A DNA stretch of 64,000 nt from Rhodocyclaceae bacterium (GCA_028714035.1 JAQTNA010000018.1:17432-81431), one strand, 5' to 3'. Counted from the stretch's first letter, positions 10,801 to 22,103 are shown. Made by a program: numbers and translations. The notes: a model not told the origin generated them from the sequence alone.

Positions 10801-11388
10801 GTGGCGGGGGCGAGGAAGCGCAAGAGCTACCTGGACGAACAATCCCTGGACCTGAACCAGGCCATCGCCACCCTGGAGGACGCCATCCGGCGCATGGACC
10901 GGGAGACCCGGGATCAGCTTCAGGGCACCTACGACCGGGTGAATGGCCACTTCGGCAACCTGTTCCCGCAACTCTTCGCCGGCGGCGAGGCGCGCCTGAT
11001 CCTGACCGGCGACGAGATACTGGACGCCGGCATACAGGTCATGGCCCGGCCGCCGGGCAAGAAAAACAGCACCATTCACCTGCTTTCAGGCGGGGAAAAG
11101 GCACTCACGGCCATTGCTCTGGTATTCTCGCTATTTCAGTTGAATCCAGCGCCGTTCTGTCTCCTGGACGAGGTGGATGCGCCCCTGGATGATTCGAATA
11201 CGGAGCGGTTCTGTACCATGGTGCGGCGCATGTCGGAGCATACCCAGTTCCTGTTCATCAGCCACAGCAAGATCACCATGGAAATGGCGCAGCAACTGGT
11301 GGGCGTGACCATGCAGGAATCCGGCGTCTCCCGCATCGTGGAGGTGGACCTGGAAGAGGCGCTGAAGCTTAGGGAAGAAGCGGCATGA
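7867..11388 (+). CDS. smc: Chromosome segregation protein SMC
   Basis: This 1173-residue protein is of standard bacterial SMC length. I chose the ATG at 7867 because MRLTKLKLAGFKSFVDPTTV is the canonical SMC N-terminus. The head has Walker A in GPNGCGKSN. Long coiled coils rich in Glu, Arg, Ala and Gln flank a hinge region at about residues 500-620. The C-terminal head carries the ABC signature LLSGGEKAL and the Walker B/D-loop segment CLLDEVDAPLDDSN. SMC forms ATP-driven rings with ScpA/ScpB that organise and segregate the chromosome. It is followed 27 bp later by zipA and then ligA, an order typical of betaproteobacteria. No scpA or scpB gene is in the window. Confidence 0.97.
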   Translation: MRLTKLKLAGFKSFVDPTTVLVPGQLVGIVGPNGCGKSNIMDAVRWVLGESKATELRGESMQDVIFNGSGNRKPVSRASVELVFDNSLGRATGQWSQYEEVAVKRVLDRQGNSSYHLNNLQVRRRDVIDLFLGTGLGPRAYAIIGQGMISRIIEARPEDLRLFLEEAAGVTKYRERRKETSVRLEDARENLDRLEDIRNELEVQIGRLEAQAEVAARYQTLNNELGRQQALLWLVKRNAARLEREKLERELAATVLGLDEETARLRALEARLEGARSGHYAASDALHAAQSELYGANAEAARLEGELGHRRDTRRRVEARLAQLSEEESRWRAQGQQSGEEVARWQELAQEASLRVETAEARHRQLVQELQPTEQALASADGATQAMRRELGQIEQALRVEETHRANAARALESLAQRRARLEQEMAGLQAPDTGALEALRQSQADLEREASEQRRRLADAQAELPQAQARHKAAQEEEKAAGRRLTECSARREALAQLQAKVGRDAGLDAWRTRHGLDQLAPLWRSLKVASGWEVALEAVLRERLAALPVSPVQATALLGDPIQATLALALPATTGFSRGETAADSLLSRLHCDDESWRLILADWLSGVYCCEDLAPVLLRRAALADGEAWVNPAGQMVSRHALVFHAPDVRTHGVLERQEEIAALDVRLLEMETELAAARDRLKTVEQALGLGQENLARARREDQEGQQKLHRMELEVLRLAQARQRSEERRARFDLDREELAESQERESERIAQADSSLELLREQAAEWHDRLEMASDARREAEDRLRSARMAEQAAGREAQEARFARREGERHLEDLERSGQQATLQLERIGAERAEKETELEELATSALESALQGALEIRAGREKALSALRSALEEASALLRQQDEDRLRTEQGLGPLREGMGELRLKEQALRLAEEQCEERLAEIGADEAMLGSWLEAEGKPLRESRLNGEIRRLAEAIAGLGAVNLAALEEVAGARKRKSYLDEQSLDLNQAIATLEDAIRRMDRETRDQLQGTYDRVNGHFGNLFPQLFAGGEARLILTGDEILDAGIQVMARPPGKKNSTIHLLSGGEKALTAIALVFSLFQLNPAPFCLLDEVDAPLDDSNTERFCTMVRRMSEHTQFLFISHSKITMEMAQQLVGVTMQESGVSRIVEVDLEEALKLREEAA

Positions 11389-11415
11389 CGAAGCCGGCGG
11401 TAATCAGGAGATCAG

Positions 11416-14612
<3,197 letters not shown>

Positions 14613-14632
14613 ACACTTACAACGAGATCATC

Positions 14633-15502
14633 ATGCAGAAAGTTACGAAGGCGGTATTCCCCGTGGCGGGCCTGGGCAGCCGCTTCCTGCCGGCCACCAA
14701 GGCCAGTCCCAAGGAAATGATGCCGGTGGTGGACAAGCCCCTGATCCAGTATGCGGTGGAGGAGGCGGTGGCGGCGGGCATCACGGACATGGTGTTCATC
14801 ACCGGCCGCTCCAAGCGCGCCATCGAGGACCACTTCGACAAGAACTACGAGCTGGAAGCGGAACTGGAGGAGCGGGGCAAGGACGAGCTGCTGAAGATCG
14901 TGCGGGAAACCGTGCCCCGGCACATCAACTGCATCTACATCCGCCAGGCCGAGGCCCTGGGCCTGGGGCACGCGGTGCTGTGCGCCGAGCCGGTGGCGGG
15001 CGGCCAGCCTTTCGCCGTGATGCTGGCGGATGACCTGATAGACGGTGAGCCGCCGGTCATGCGCCAGATGGTGGACGTGTTCAACTACAACCGTTGTTCC
15101 GTGCTGGGCGTGCAGACCGTACCCCAGGCCGAGACGCGCCAGTACGGCATCGTCGCGACCGAGGGCCCCTGCGGCGGCATTCAGCGCATCACGGCCATCG
15201 TCGAGAAACCCTCTCCCGAGAAGGCACCGTCCAATCTGGCGGTGGTCGGGCGCTACATCCTGACGCCGCGCATCTTCGATCACCTGAGGCGCATCCAGCC
15301 GGGGGCCGGGGGCGAAATCCAGCTGACGGACGCCATCTCCTCCCTCCTGGCGGAGGAGGCGGTGCTGGCCTATCCGTTTACCGGCACCCGTTATGACTGC
15401 GGCTCCAAGCTGGGTTATCTCCAGGCCACCATCGCCTACGGTCGCAAGCACCCGGAGGTGGCGGAGGCCTTCGAGCGTTATCTCAAATCCCTGGACCTCT
15501 GA
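14633..15502 (+). CDS. galU: UTP-glucose-1-phosphate uridylyltransferase GalU
   Basis: This 289-residue nucleotidyltransferase has the GalU signature near the N-terminus ([19 protein letters not shown]), with the G-x-G-x-R-x-P loop and the catalytic-region lysine in [14 protein letters not shown] later active-site segment reads [20 protein letters not shown]. It makes UDP-glucose for lipopolysaccharide and exopolysaccharide synthesis. It starts 20 bp after ligA and ends 13 bp before the next gene, so it is probably co-transcribed with both. Confidence 0.96.
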   Translation: MQKVTKAVFPVAGLGSRFLPATKASPKEMMPVVDKPLIQYAVEEAVAAGITDMVFITGRSKRAIEDHFDKNYELEAELEERGKDELLKIVRETVPRHINCIYIRQAEALGLGHAVLCAEPVAGGQPFAVMLADDLIDGEPPVMRQMVDVFNYNRCSVLGVQTVPQAETRQYGIVATEGPCGGIQRITAIVEKPSPEKAPSNLAVVGRYILTPRIFDHLRRIQPGAGGEIQLTDAISSLLAEEAVLAYPFTGTRYDCGSKLGYLQATIAYGRKHPEVAEAFERYLKSLDL

Positions 15503-15515
15503 AAGTCGCCTCGCC

Positions 15516-16064
15516 ATGCTCAGCAAAAATGAAGCGCAGGATATCCTGGAGTCCTCGGACCTGATCTGGTCGGCGGACGACGTGGCAGCCGCCGTCGACC
15601 GTCTCGCCGGAGACATCGGCGCCGCGCTCTCGGAGCGGCATCCCGTGGTGCTGTGCGTCATGGGCGGCGCGGTGGTATTCACGGGCAACCTGCTGCCGCG
15701 CCTGACCTTTCCCCTGGAACTTGATTACCTGCACGTGACCCGCTACGGTGCCGCCACGACCGGCGGGACGCTGAACTGGCTCGTGGAGCCGCGCCATTCC
15801 GTGGCGGGACGCACGGTGCTGGTCCTGGACGACATCCTGGACGAAGGCATCACCCTGGCCGCGATCAAGGAACGCCTGATGAAGCGGGGCGCCGCCGCCT
15901 GCTATACGGCGGTGCTGGCGGAGAAGGAACTCGGCCGGGAAAAGCCCATCGCCGCCGATTTCGTCGGTCTGAAGCTGCCCAACCGTTACGTCTTCGGCTA
16001 CGGCATGGACGTGAGCGGCGCCTGGCGCAACCTGCCTTCCATTCATGCGGTGAAGGGGAAGTAA
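15516..16064 (+). CDS. Hypoxanthine-guanine phosphoribosyltransferase
   Basis: This 182-residue type I phosphoribosyltransferase starts at the ATG at 15516 (MLSKNEAQDILESSDLIWS). The longer open frame overlaps galU and is rejected. The PRPP-binding motif is VLVLDDILDEGITL, with the two acidic residues expected for ribose contact, and VVLCVMGGAVVFTGNLL is the upstream loop. The enzyme salvages hypoxanthine (and probably guanine) into IMP and GMP. The betaproteobacterial HGPRT subfamily has this length and the same DDILDEG form. A 129-bp inverted repeat follows immediately downstream. Confidence 0.9.
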   Translation: MLSKNEAQDILESSDLIWSADDVAAAVDRLAGDIGAALSERHPVVLCVMGGAVVFTGNLLPRLTFPLELDYLHVTRYGAATTGGTLNWLVEPRHSVAGRTVLVLDDILDEGITLAAIKERLMKRGAAACYTAVLAEKELGREKPIAADFVGLKLPNRYVFGYGMDVSGAWRNLPSIHAVKGK

Positions 16065-16071
16065 TGCTTAT

Positions 16072-16200
16072 ACACCGCAGAGGCGCAGAGGCGCCGAGAA
16101 AACCCGGAATAATAAAGAGGGCTATTGAACCAGCGGGTGAGTCAAGGCCAGGTTGCAAGGTATCGCTTTTCCTCTGTACCTCTGCGCCTCCGCGGTTCAA
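16072..16200. repeat. 129-bp palindromic element, copy 1 (CCGCAGAGGCG family)
   Basis: The arms at 16072-16104 and 16166-16200 are inverted repeats of each other. The left arm reads ACACCGCAGAGGCGCAGAGG, and the reverse complement of the right arm reads GAACCGCGGAGGCGCAGAGG, followed by further A/G-rich similarity. A second copy of almost the same length (128 bp) lies at 31970-32097 and shares the arms and an internal CGGGTGAG. Such a structure fits a MITE or REP-like nonautonomous repeat. I found no target-site duplication. The right arm runs directly into the start region of pabB-pabC. Confidence 0.75.
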
Positions 16201-16215
16201 ACTGTTTTTTCAGAT

Positions 16216-18015
16216 TTGATTGCCCAGCCTACAGGCGAGAGCTTCGCCCTGTTCGAGGATACCCTGGGCGATGCGGGCGCGCTGCTTTTCCGTGGGGCGT
16301 GCGAGTGCCTCTCCTGCCTCGAAGCCGAAGGCATGGACGCCTTTTTTTCCGCCCTGGAGTCCGCCACCCGGGAAGGGCGCTGGGCCATCCTGGCAGCCGA
16401 CTTCGAGGCCGGCTACTGGTTCGAGCCGCGTCTGGCGCCCCGGGTCGCCGATCAGGGCCGGCTCAGGGCCTGGATTTTCCCGTCCCGCGAATGCCTCGAT
16501 CGTGAGCAGGCCGATGCCTTCATCAGCGGCCGGATCGCGCAGCTTGCCGAGGCGGCCCGCGTTGCCGGCATCGCCCAGGTGCGGGAGAGTCTGTCCGAGC
16601 AGGCGTTTGCCCGGGCCATCGGCCGCATCCGGGACTACATCGCGGCGGGCGACTGCTACCAGGTCAATTTCACCTACGGGCTGGATTTCCGGACCTACGG
16701 CCATCCGCTGGCCCTCTATGAGCGCCTGCGTCAAACCCAGCCGGTGCGCTACGGCGCCTGCCTGGCCTTGCCGGGCCTGACGGCCCTTTCCCTCTCGCCG
16801 GAACTGTTCCTGGAACGCCGGGGCCGTCACCTTGTCTCCCGCCCCATGAAGGGCACCGCACGGCGGGGCGCGAGCCCGACGGAAGATGCGGCCCTGGCGG
16901 CAGGGCTCGCCGCCTCGGACAAGGACCGCGCCGAGAACGTCATGATCGTGGACCTCATCCGGAACGACCTGGGGCGGCTGGCGCGGCCCGGCAGCGTGCG
17001 GGTGGACGGCCTGTGCCGGGTGGAGAGCTATCCCACGGTGTTCCAGATGGTGTCCGACGTGTCCGCCGACATCGCCGACCCGTCGTTGCACGACATCTTC
17101 CGCGCGCTATTTCCCTGCGGCTCCATCACCGGCGCGCCCAAGCTCCGGGCCATGGAGATCATCCGGGAGCTGGAAGCCGAGCCGCGCGGCTTATATACCG
17201 GGGCGCTGGGCTGGTTCGCGCCGAGTGGGGATTTCGTGTGCAACGTGGCCATCCGGACCCTGGTGCTGGAGGAGGGCGGGGTGGGCCGGCTGGGCATAGG
17301 TGCGGGCATCGTCACGGATTCCGATGCGGCTTCCGAGCGACGGGAATGCGAAGCCAAGGCGCGTTTTCTCACGGATCTGCCCGCGCCCTTCCGGCTGATC
17401 GAGACCCTGCGCCTGGAATCGGGTGCCGCCGAGCCCTACCCCTTGCTGGAGTGGCACATGCGCCGCCTGGGCGCGTCGGGGGCCTGTTTCGGTTTTCGCT
17501 GGCACGAGGCGGAAGTCAGGCGGCGACTCCAGGCCTGCGCCGCGGGCATGGACTCCCCGGGCTCGTACCGGGTGCGGCTGCTGCTGTCCTGGGACGGGGC
17601 GGTGGAGCTTGCGTCTTCGCCCCTGCCCGCCGGGCAGGAAGGCCCCGTGGGCGCCGCGCTTGCACAAAGGCGGCTGGATTCGGGCGATCTGCTCCTGCGC
17701 CACAAGACCACCGCCCGCGGTTTGTACGATGCCGACCTGGCATCGCTTCCCGCCGGCCTGTTCGATTTCCTGTACCTGAACGAGCGGGGCGAACTGTGCG
17801 AGGGCGCCCGCAGCAACCTGTTCCTGCAGTTGAACGGGCGCCTGTACACGCCGCCGCTCGCCTGCGGCCTGCTGGACGGGGTGATGCGCCGAAAGCTTCT
17901 GGAAGAGGGCCGGGCGGAGGAGCGCGTCCTGACCCTTGAAGACTTGAATAAGGCCGAGGCGTTCTACCTGTCCAACGCCCTGCGCGGGCTGATGCCCGCA
18001 CTCCTGGCAAGCTGA
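16216..18015 (+). CDS. pabB: Fused aminodeoxychorismate synthase component I / aminodeoxychorismate lyase
   Basis: The first ~390 residues are a chorismate-binding PabB domain, with CYQVNFTYGL, KGTARRGASPTEDAAL, ENVMIVDLIRNDLGR and PCGSITGAPKLRAMEIIREL. The last ~190 residues are a PabC-like PLP lyase domain ending EGARSNLFLQLNGRLY and LLDGVMRRKLLEEGR. The pair converts chorismate to p-aminobenzoate for folate, needing PabA for ammonia. There is no ATG near the N-terminus. I used the TTG at 16216 (599 residues), which lies outside the upstream repeat. An in-frame TTG at 16153 would translate the repeat arm itself. Neither has a convincing ribosome site, so the start is uncertain. Confidence 0.88.
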   Translation: MIAQPTGESFALFEDTLGDAGALLFRGACECLSCLEAEGMDAFFSALESATREGRWAILAADFEAGYWFEPRLAPRVADQGRLRAWIFPSRECLDREQADAFISGRIAQLAEAARVAGIAQVRESLSEQAFARAIGRIRDYIAAGDCYQVNFTYGLDFRTYGHPLALYERLRQTQPVRYGACLALPGLTALSLSPELFLERRGRHLVSRPMKGTARRGASPTEDAALAAGLAASDKDRAENVMIVDLIRNDLGRLARPGSVRVDGLCRVESYPTVFQMVSDVSADIADPSLHDIFRALFPCGSITGAPKLRAMEIIRELEAEPRGLYTGALGWFAPSGDFVCNVAIRTLVLEEGGVGRLGIGAGIVTDSDAASERRECEAKARFLTDLPAPFRLIETLRLESGAAEPYPLLEWHMRRLGASGACFGFRWHEAEVRRRLQACAAGMDSPGSYRVRLLLSWDGAVELASSPLPAGQEGPVGAALAQRRLDSGDLLLRHKTTARGLYDADLASLPAGLFDFLYLNERGELCEGARSNLFLQLNGRLYTPPLACGLLDGVMRRKLLEEGRAEERVLTLEDLNKAEAFYLSNALRGLMPALLAS

Positions 18016-18018
18016 GGT

Positions 18019-18426
18019 TCAGGCTGCGGGCGCGTCCGGCATGTTGCGCATGAAGTCAGCCAGGTCCTGCAGGGACTGGGCGAGTTTGGCCCGTATTCCC
18101 TCGTCGGCCACGTTTTCCTCCAGCGCCATCCGCATGCACAGCATCCACTGGTCCCGGGCCCGGCTGTCCACCGGGAAGGGCAGGTGGCGGGAGCGCAGCC
18201 TGGGGTGGCCGTGGCGTTCCACGTAGAGCTGGGGCCCGCCCAGCCAGCCGGTGAGATAGAGGTAAAGCTTTTCCTCGGAGCCGGAGAGATCCTGGGGGTG
18301 CAGCTTCCTGATTTCCCAGGCTTCGGGCAATTCGTCCATGAGCTGATAGAAGCGTTTCACCAGGGCGCGCACGGTCGGCTCGCCGCCTATCAGCAGGTAG
18401 GGTGTGGCAGGGGATTCGGGACTCAT
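18019..18426 (-). CDS. Group II truncated hemoglobin
   Basis: This 135-residue single-domain globin of the 2-over-2 type has YLLIGGEPTVRALVKRFYQL at the N-terminus and the proximal-histidine region GGPQLYVERHGHPRLRSRHL. A Trp in the G helix (ARDQWMLCMRMAL) is typical of group II. It probably binds O2 or NO and detoxifies or senses them. Its ATG overlaps the envZ stop by 4 bp, so it is translationally coupled to the two-component genes. This suggests redox- or NO-linked regulation or common expression, which is inference. Confidence 0.9.
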   Translation of the reverse strand: MSPESPATPYLLIGGEPTVRALVKRFYQLMDELPEAWEIRKLHPQDLSGSEEKLYLYLTGWLGGPQLYVERHGHPRLRSRHLPFPVDSRARDQWMLCMRMALEENVADEGIRAKLAQSLQDLADFMRNMPDAPAA

Positions 18427-19784
18427 GACTCGGGGCCGGTGTTGCGAGGGGGGGCTGTGGGGGGGCTAAAAGGTAACACAATGCGTGCCGCCAGTCCCTG
18501 CCGGCCATCCACTTCCGGCCGCGGCAGAAGTTGCAGTACCCCGCCGTGGGCTCGTGCCACCCGGTCCACGATGGCCAGACCGAGGCCGGCGCCCGCGGCA
18601 TTGCTGCGGGCCGATTCCAGACGGGCGAAAGGCCGCTTGATGCGCTCGGTCTCTTCCGGCGGGATGCCCGGTCCCTCATCCAGCACCTCGAGAAATACCT
18701 GCGCCCCGGACCGGGACAGGTGCAGGGTGATGGTGCCCGATCCGGCGTAGCGCAAGGCGTTTTCCACCAGGTTGGACAGCGCCCGGCGCAGGGCCATGGG
18801 TCGCAGTTGCATGGGCGGCAGGGGCGGGTCTTCGGGGACATCGGAATCCAGAGGCGCGCCGCGCCGGATGTAGCTCTCCGCCACGTCCAGGACCAGGGCG
18901 GCGAGATCGGTCTCGCCCATGGCTTCGCCCGAGGTCTCCCGGGCGAAATCCAGGAACTGGCCGATGATGCGATCCATGTCCTCCACATCCTGCACCAGGC
19001 CCTCGCGCATGGCTTCATCGCCCGCCATCATCTCCATGCCCAGCCTCAGGCGCGCCAGCGGGGTGCGCAGGTCGTGGGAGACGCCGGCCAGGATCAGGGC
19101 CCGGTCCGCATCGAGCTGGGCAAGGTCGTGGCTCATCTGGTTGAAGGCGTGGGCCACGGTGACCAGCTCCACCAGGCCAACTTCGGGCAGCGGTGCCGGC
19201 CGCTCGCCGCGACCGATGGCTCGGGCCGCCTCGGCCAGCCCCTTCAAGGGGCGGGCGATGGACAGGACCACGAAATAGGCGCCGAGCAGCGACAACAGCA
19301 GGGTCGCCGCGGCCCAGCCCAGCCACTCCGCGGGCACCACCCGATCGAAGCGATCCCGAGGCAGGCGCACCCAGTACTCGTCTTCATCTATGTAGAAACT
19401 GACCCATAAACCGGGAAGGCCGTTGCGTTCGATGGCGATGCGCGTCTGATCCCCCAGCCGTGCCCGGAGTTCCGGTGCCAGGTAGGGAAACATGCCCAGG
19501 TTGGGCAGGGGCTTGAGCACCTCGTCGTCTTCCGCCGGGTAGAGCTTGATGCCCTCCTGCACGGAGATATCCAACAGCAGCGGGAGGCGCTTTTCCGGTG
19601 CGGCGTTGATCAGCGCGGCGCGGGTGAGATTGACCGCGCTGGCCACGATCTGTGCCGCCGCCCGGGCACGGGGTTCATGCTCGTAGAAGGCGTAGATCCT
19701 GAACCAGGCCCACACGGACAGCACCATGAGCAAGGCCAGGAGCAGGAAGGTGCGCCAGAGCAGGGTGCGGGGCAGAAGGGTCAT
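18423..19784 (-). CDS. envZ: EnvZ-type sensor histidine kinase
   Basis: This 453-residue inner-membrane kinase has an N-terminal TM (LLWRTFLLLALLMVLSVWAW) and a periplasmic sensor of about 130 residues. A second TM (AAATLLLSLLGAYFVVLSIA) leads to HAMP, HisKA with AGVSHDLRTPLARLRLGMEM, and an HATPase domain with DEGPGIPPEE and GAGLGLAIVDRV. It resembles EnvZ in size, in HAMP/HisKA layout and in position after ompR. It should phosphorylate the OmpR homologue, possibly in response to osmotic or envelope conditions. The ompR-envZ gap is now 213 bp because a MITE has inserted there; the ancestral gap works out at about 43 bp. Confidence 0.88.
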   Translation of the reverse strand: MTLLPRTLLWRTFLLLALLMVLSVWAWFRIYAFYEHEPRARAAAQIVASAVNLTRAALINAAPEKRLPLLLDISVQEGIKLYPAEDDEVLKPLPNLGMFPYLAPELRARLGDQTRIAIERNGLPGLWVSFYIDEDEYWVRLPRDRFDRVVPAEWLGWAAATLLLSLLGAYFVVLSIARPLKGLAEAARAIGRGERPAPLPEVGLVELVTVAHAFNQMSHDLAQLDADRALILAGVSHDLRTPLARLRLGMEMMAGDEAMREGLVQDVEDMDRIIGQFLDFARETSGEAMGETDLAALVLDVAESYIRRGAPLDSDVPEDPPLPPMQLRPMALRRALSNLVENALRYAGSGTITLHLSRSGAQVFLEVLDEGPGIPPEETERIKRPFARLESARSNAAGAGLGLAIVDRVARAHGGVLQLLPRPEVDGRQGLAARIVLPFSPPTAPPRNTGPES

Positions 19785-19830
19785 GCGATACCCGCCGACT
19801 CAGAACACTGGTGGGAGACTCAAACTCTTA

Positions 19831-19992
19831 CCTGATTAGCAAGCAAACTCAGCCCGAAGCTCCCTCCCCTTCAAGGGGAGGGCTGGGGAAGGGATGGGGT
19901 TGTGGGAAGCACCCCCGTCCCCCCTCCAGCTCCCCCCTTGAAGGGGGGAGAGACCGTGCAAATCGGCTGGCTGAGTCATCTTGCTAATCAGG
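19831..19992. mobile_element. 162-bp MITE with 24-bp inverted ends and 8-bp target duplication
   Basis: The ends are a near-perfect inverted repeat. The left end at 19831 starts CCTGATTAGCAAG, and the right end at 19969-19992 is its inverse through the same 13 bases, followed by ACTCAGCC after a short mismatch. Inside lies a second inverted pair of the CTCCCCTTCAAGGGGAG type. The element is flanked by the direct repeat AACTCTTA at 19823-19830 and 19993-20000, a perfect 8-bp target-site duplication. It has no coding capacity. The right duplication contains the ompR stop codon. An 8-bp duplication is compatible with several IS families, and I cannot name the parent. Confidence 0.9.
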
Positions 19993-19997
19993 AACTC

Positions 19998-20723
19998 TTA
20001 TTGTTTGGTGCCGTCCGGCACGAAGACGTAGCCGAAGCCCCAGACCGTCTGGATGTAGCGGGGATGGGTCGGATCTTCCTCGACCATCTTGCGCAGGCGG
20101 GATATCTGCACGTCAATGCTGCGATCGAAAACCTCGTATTCCCGGCCTCGAGCCAGTTCCATCAGCTTGTCCCGGGACAGGGGTTGGCGTGGATGCTTGA
20201 CCAGAGCCTTGAGCACGGCGAATTCCCCGGTGGTCAGGGGCACGGAATTGCCGGCGCGGCTCATGGTACGGGTACCCAGGTTCAGGCACAGATTGCCGAA
20301 GGAAATGACCTCTTCGTCCTCGGCCGGAGCCCCCGGCGGCGCGGCGGGCGCGCGCCGACGCAGTACCGCATGGATGCGAGCCACCAACTCCCTGGGGTTG
20401 AACGGTTTGGACAGATAGTCGTCCGCGCCCATCTCCAGGCCGACGATGCGATCCACGTCGTCACCCTTGGCAGTCAGCATGATGATGGGCTGCTCGGACT
20501 TGGCGCCCCGCAGTCGGCGGCAGATGGACAGGCCGTCTTCTCCCGGCATCATCAGGTCCAGCACGAGAAGGTCGTAGTTCTCGCGCTCCATGGCCCGATC
20601 CATGCCTTCGGACCCCTCCACAACCTTGACGGAAAAGCCCTGGTCATTCAGGTAACGGTGCAGAAGTTCCCGCAGGCGATGGTCGTCGTCCACCACCAGA
20701 ATCTTGTGTTTTGGCGTACTCAT
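19998..20723 (-). CDS. ompR: OmpR-family response regulator
   Basis: The chosen start is the ATG at 20723 (MSTPKHKILVVDDDHRLREL), giving 241 residues; the open frame extends further upstream without support. The receiver domain has the acidic pocket VVDDD, the phospho-acceptor in LLVLDLMMPGEDG, and the switch region IIMLTAKGD followed by LSKPFNPREL. The C-terminal winged helix includes GEFAVLKALVKHPRQPLSRD and the recognition region SIDVQISRLRKMVEEDP. The motif EVFDRSIDVQISRLRK is typical of OmpR. It is the first gene of ompR-envZ-truncated hemoglobin. Its stop codon sits inside the target duplication of the downstream MITE, so the protein end was preserved by the duplication. Confidence 0.93.
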   Translation of the reverse strand: MSTPKHKILVVDDDHRLRELLHRYLNDQGFSVKVVEGSEGMDRAMERENYDLLVLDLMMPGEDGLSICRRLRGAKSEQPIIMLTAKGDDVDRIVGLEMGADDYLSKPFNPRELVARIHAVLRRRAPAAPPGAPAEDEEVISFGNLCLNLGTRTMSRAGNSVPLTTGEFAVLKALVKHPRQPLSRDKLMELARGREYEVFDRSIDVQISRLRKMVEEDPTHPRYIQTVWGFGYVFVPDGTKQ

Positions 20724-20897
20724 GATGGGTATGGCATGAATGGGTTGATGGAGTGCTCGGCGTGTTGCCGGCATGGGCGCATCCTAACGGCAAAGCTGCC
20801 CGCATGCCAGACATCCGGCGCGCTTATTCGTAACAGTTTGCAGGGAATACCCGGTGCGGCGAGGAAAACGGAGGCTGTAGGCAAGCGGCGGAAAAAA

Positions 20898-20926
20898 TTG
20901 ATTACACTCTGGACAACCATTCTAAT
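20898..20926 (+). promoter_or_regulatory. Candidate sigma-70 promoter for the small secreted protein
   Basis: TTGATT at 20898-20903 and TCTAAT at 20921-20926 are separated by exactly 17 bp. The element lies in an AT-richer patch about 80 bp upstream of the GTG at 21009. This is a motif match only. Confidence 0.5.
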
Positions 20927-21008
20927 AGTAAGCTTACGTCCGGCAAGTAGGATCAAGCCCTACATACCGACTGATCGGGACGCACGACTCGCGCTTGGAG
21001 ACATATCT

Positions 21009-21305
21009 GTGAATGGCATGGTTCGATTGGTGGGTGCCACATTGCTGCTGGGCCTGGGACTGGGTTCGTCCTGTGTCCATGCGGAAAGTATGCGGCGCCC
21101 GCCGCGCTCGAGTGATGTGCCCGACCCCGGGATTGCGTCCGCGGTTTCCCAGGCCGCACCCGCCGCCCCTCAGGAAGCGGGAGATAGCCGCATGCGGGGG
21201 CGCATGACCCCGGAAGAGCGGCGTCGCTTGCGGGCGGATATCTCGGACGCCAGTCGTAATGTTTATCTCCGGGACAGGTTGCACAAGGCGCCTCCCGGCC
21301 CCTGA
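21009..21305 (+). CDS. Small secreted hypothetical protein
   Basis: This 98-residue protein starts at the GTG at 21009, with GGAG eight bases upstream (an ATG at 21018 is the alternative). An N-terminal signal peptide, LVGATLLLGLGLGSSCVHAE, is followed by a Pro/Ala-rich segment and a basic C-terminal motif, MTPEERRRLRADISDASRNV. Similar short exported proteins with a TPEERRQLR-type tail are common and uncharacterised in betaproteobacteria. The Cys in the signal (SSCVHA) is not in a clean lipobox. No function can be assigned. Confidence 0.65.
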   Translation: MNGMVRLVGATLLLGLGLGSSCVHAESMRRPPRSSDVPDPGIASAVSQAAPAAPQEAGDSRMRGRMTPEERRRLRADISDASRNVYLRDRLHKAPPGP

Positions 21306-21386
21306 TCGCCCGGGAAGAAATTGTAGCGAGCAGTACGAACGCGAGGCCTGGAGGCACGCGGCCTTTCCCTCCGGTAGAATTGCGGC

Positions 21387-22103
21387 ATGTCTGCCCGAAC
21401 CCCCCTCAGCAAGCGCATTCTCGCCCTTGAAACCTCCACCGAGACCTGCTCCGTCGCCCTTCTGGTGGACGGGGTCGCGAGGCAGAGGTCGGTGCCGTCC
21501 AGCAACGGCCATTCCGAATTCATCCTGCCCCTGATCCGGGAACTGCTGGCCGAAGGCGGCCTGGCTCTCCCTGCCCTGGATGCCATCGCCTACGGTTCCG
21601 GTCCCGGGGCGTTCACGGGTTTGCGTCTGGCCTGCGGCGTGGCGCAGGGATTGGCCTTCGGTGCCGGACTGCCGGTATTGGGAGTGGGCAGCCTGGAGGC
21701 GCTCGCCTGGGGCTCAGGCAAGCCGCGGATTTATGCGGCCCTGGATGCGCGCATGAACGAGGTCTATTTCGCCGCCTACGTGGTCAATGGCCAGGAGGTG
21801 CAGGAAGTGCTCGCACCGGGTGTGGCGCCCGCGGAATCGGTCGCCCGGCCCGAGGGCGACGGCTGGTTCGGCTGCGGCTCCGGATTTTCGGCCTACGGCG
21901 AGGCGCTCTTGAGGCGCCTGGGGCCGGACCTGACGGGGTTTGATGCGGCGGCGGTACCGGACGCGCTTGCCGTGGCCCAACTGGCCGCGGCCCGCCTGGA
22001 ATTCCGCCCGGGCCTGGATCCGTTCGAGGCGCAGCCAGCCTACGTGCGGCAAAAGGTGGCCCTCACCACGGCCGAGCGCCTGGCAAGGGGCGGCAAGTCG
22101 TGA
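21387..22103 (+). CDS. tsaB: tRNA threonylcarbamoyladenosine biosynthesis protein TsaB
   Basis: This 238-residue ASKHA-fold protein has the TsaB N-terminus ILALETSTETCSVALL and the motif YGSGPGAFTGLRLACGVAQG. It pairs with TsaD and TsaE to make t6A at position 37 of ANN-decoding tRNAs. It overlaps rimI by 4 bp, which overlaps the glycosylase gene by 4 bp, so the three form one operon. The -10-like TAGAAT at 21375-21380 ends only six bases before the ATG and lacks a -35. Confidence 0.95.
   Translation: MSARTPLSKRILALETSTETCSVALLVDGVARQRSVPSSNGHSEFILPLIRELLAEGGLALPALDAIAYGSGPGAFTGLRLACGVAQGLAFGAGLPVLGVGSLEALAWGSGKPRIYAALDARMNEVYFAAYVVNGQEVQEVLAPGVAPAESVARPEGDGWFGCGSGFSAYGEALLRRLGPDLTGFDAAAVPDALAVAQLAAARLEFRPGLDPFEAQPAYVRQKVALTTAERLARGGKS

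Noticed and set aside
19902..21008. Long upstream part of the frame leading into the small secreted protein
   Set aside because: It lies opposite ompR and crosses the MITE; the real gene begins with the signal peptide at 21009.
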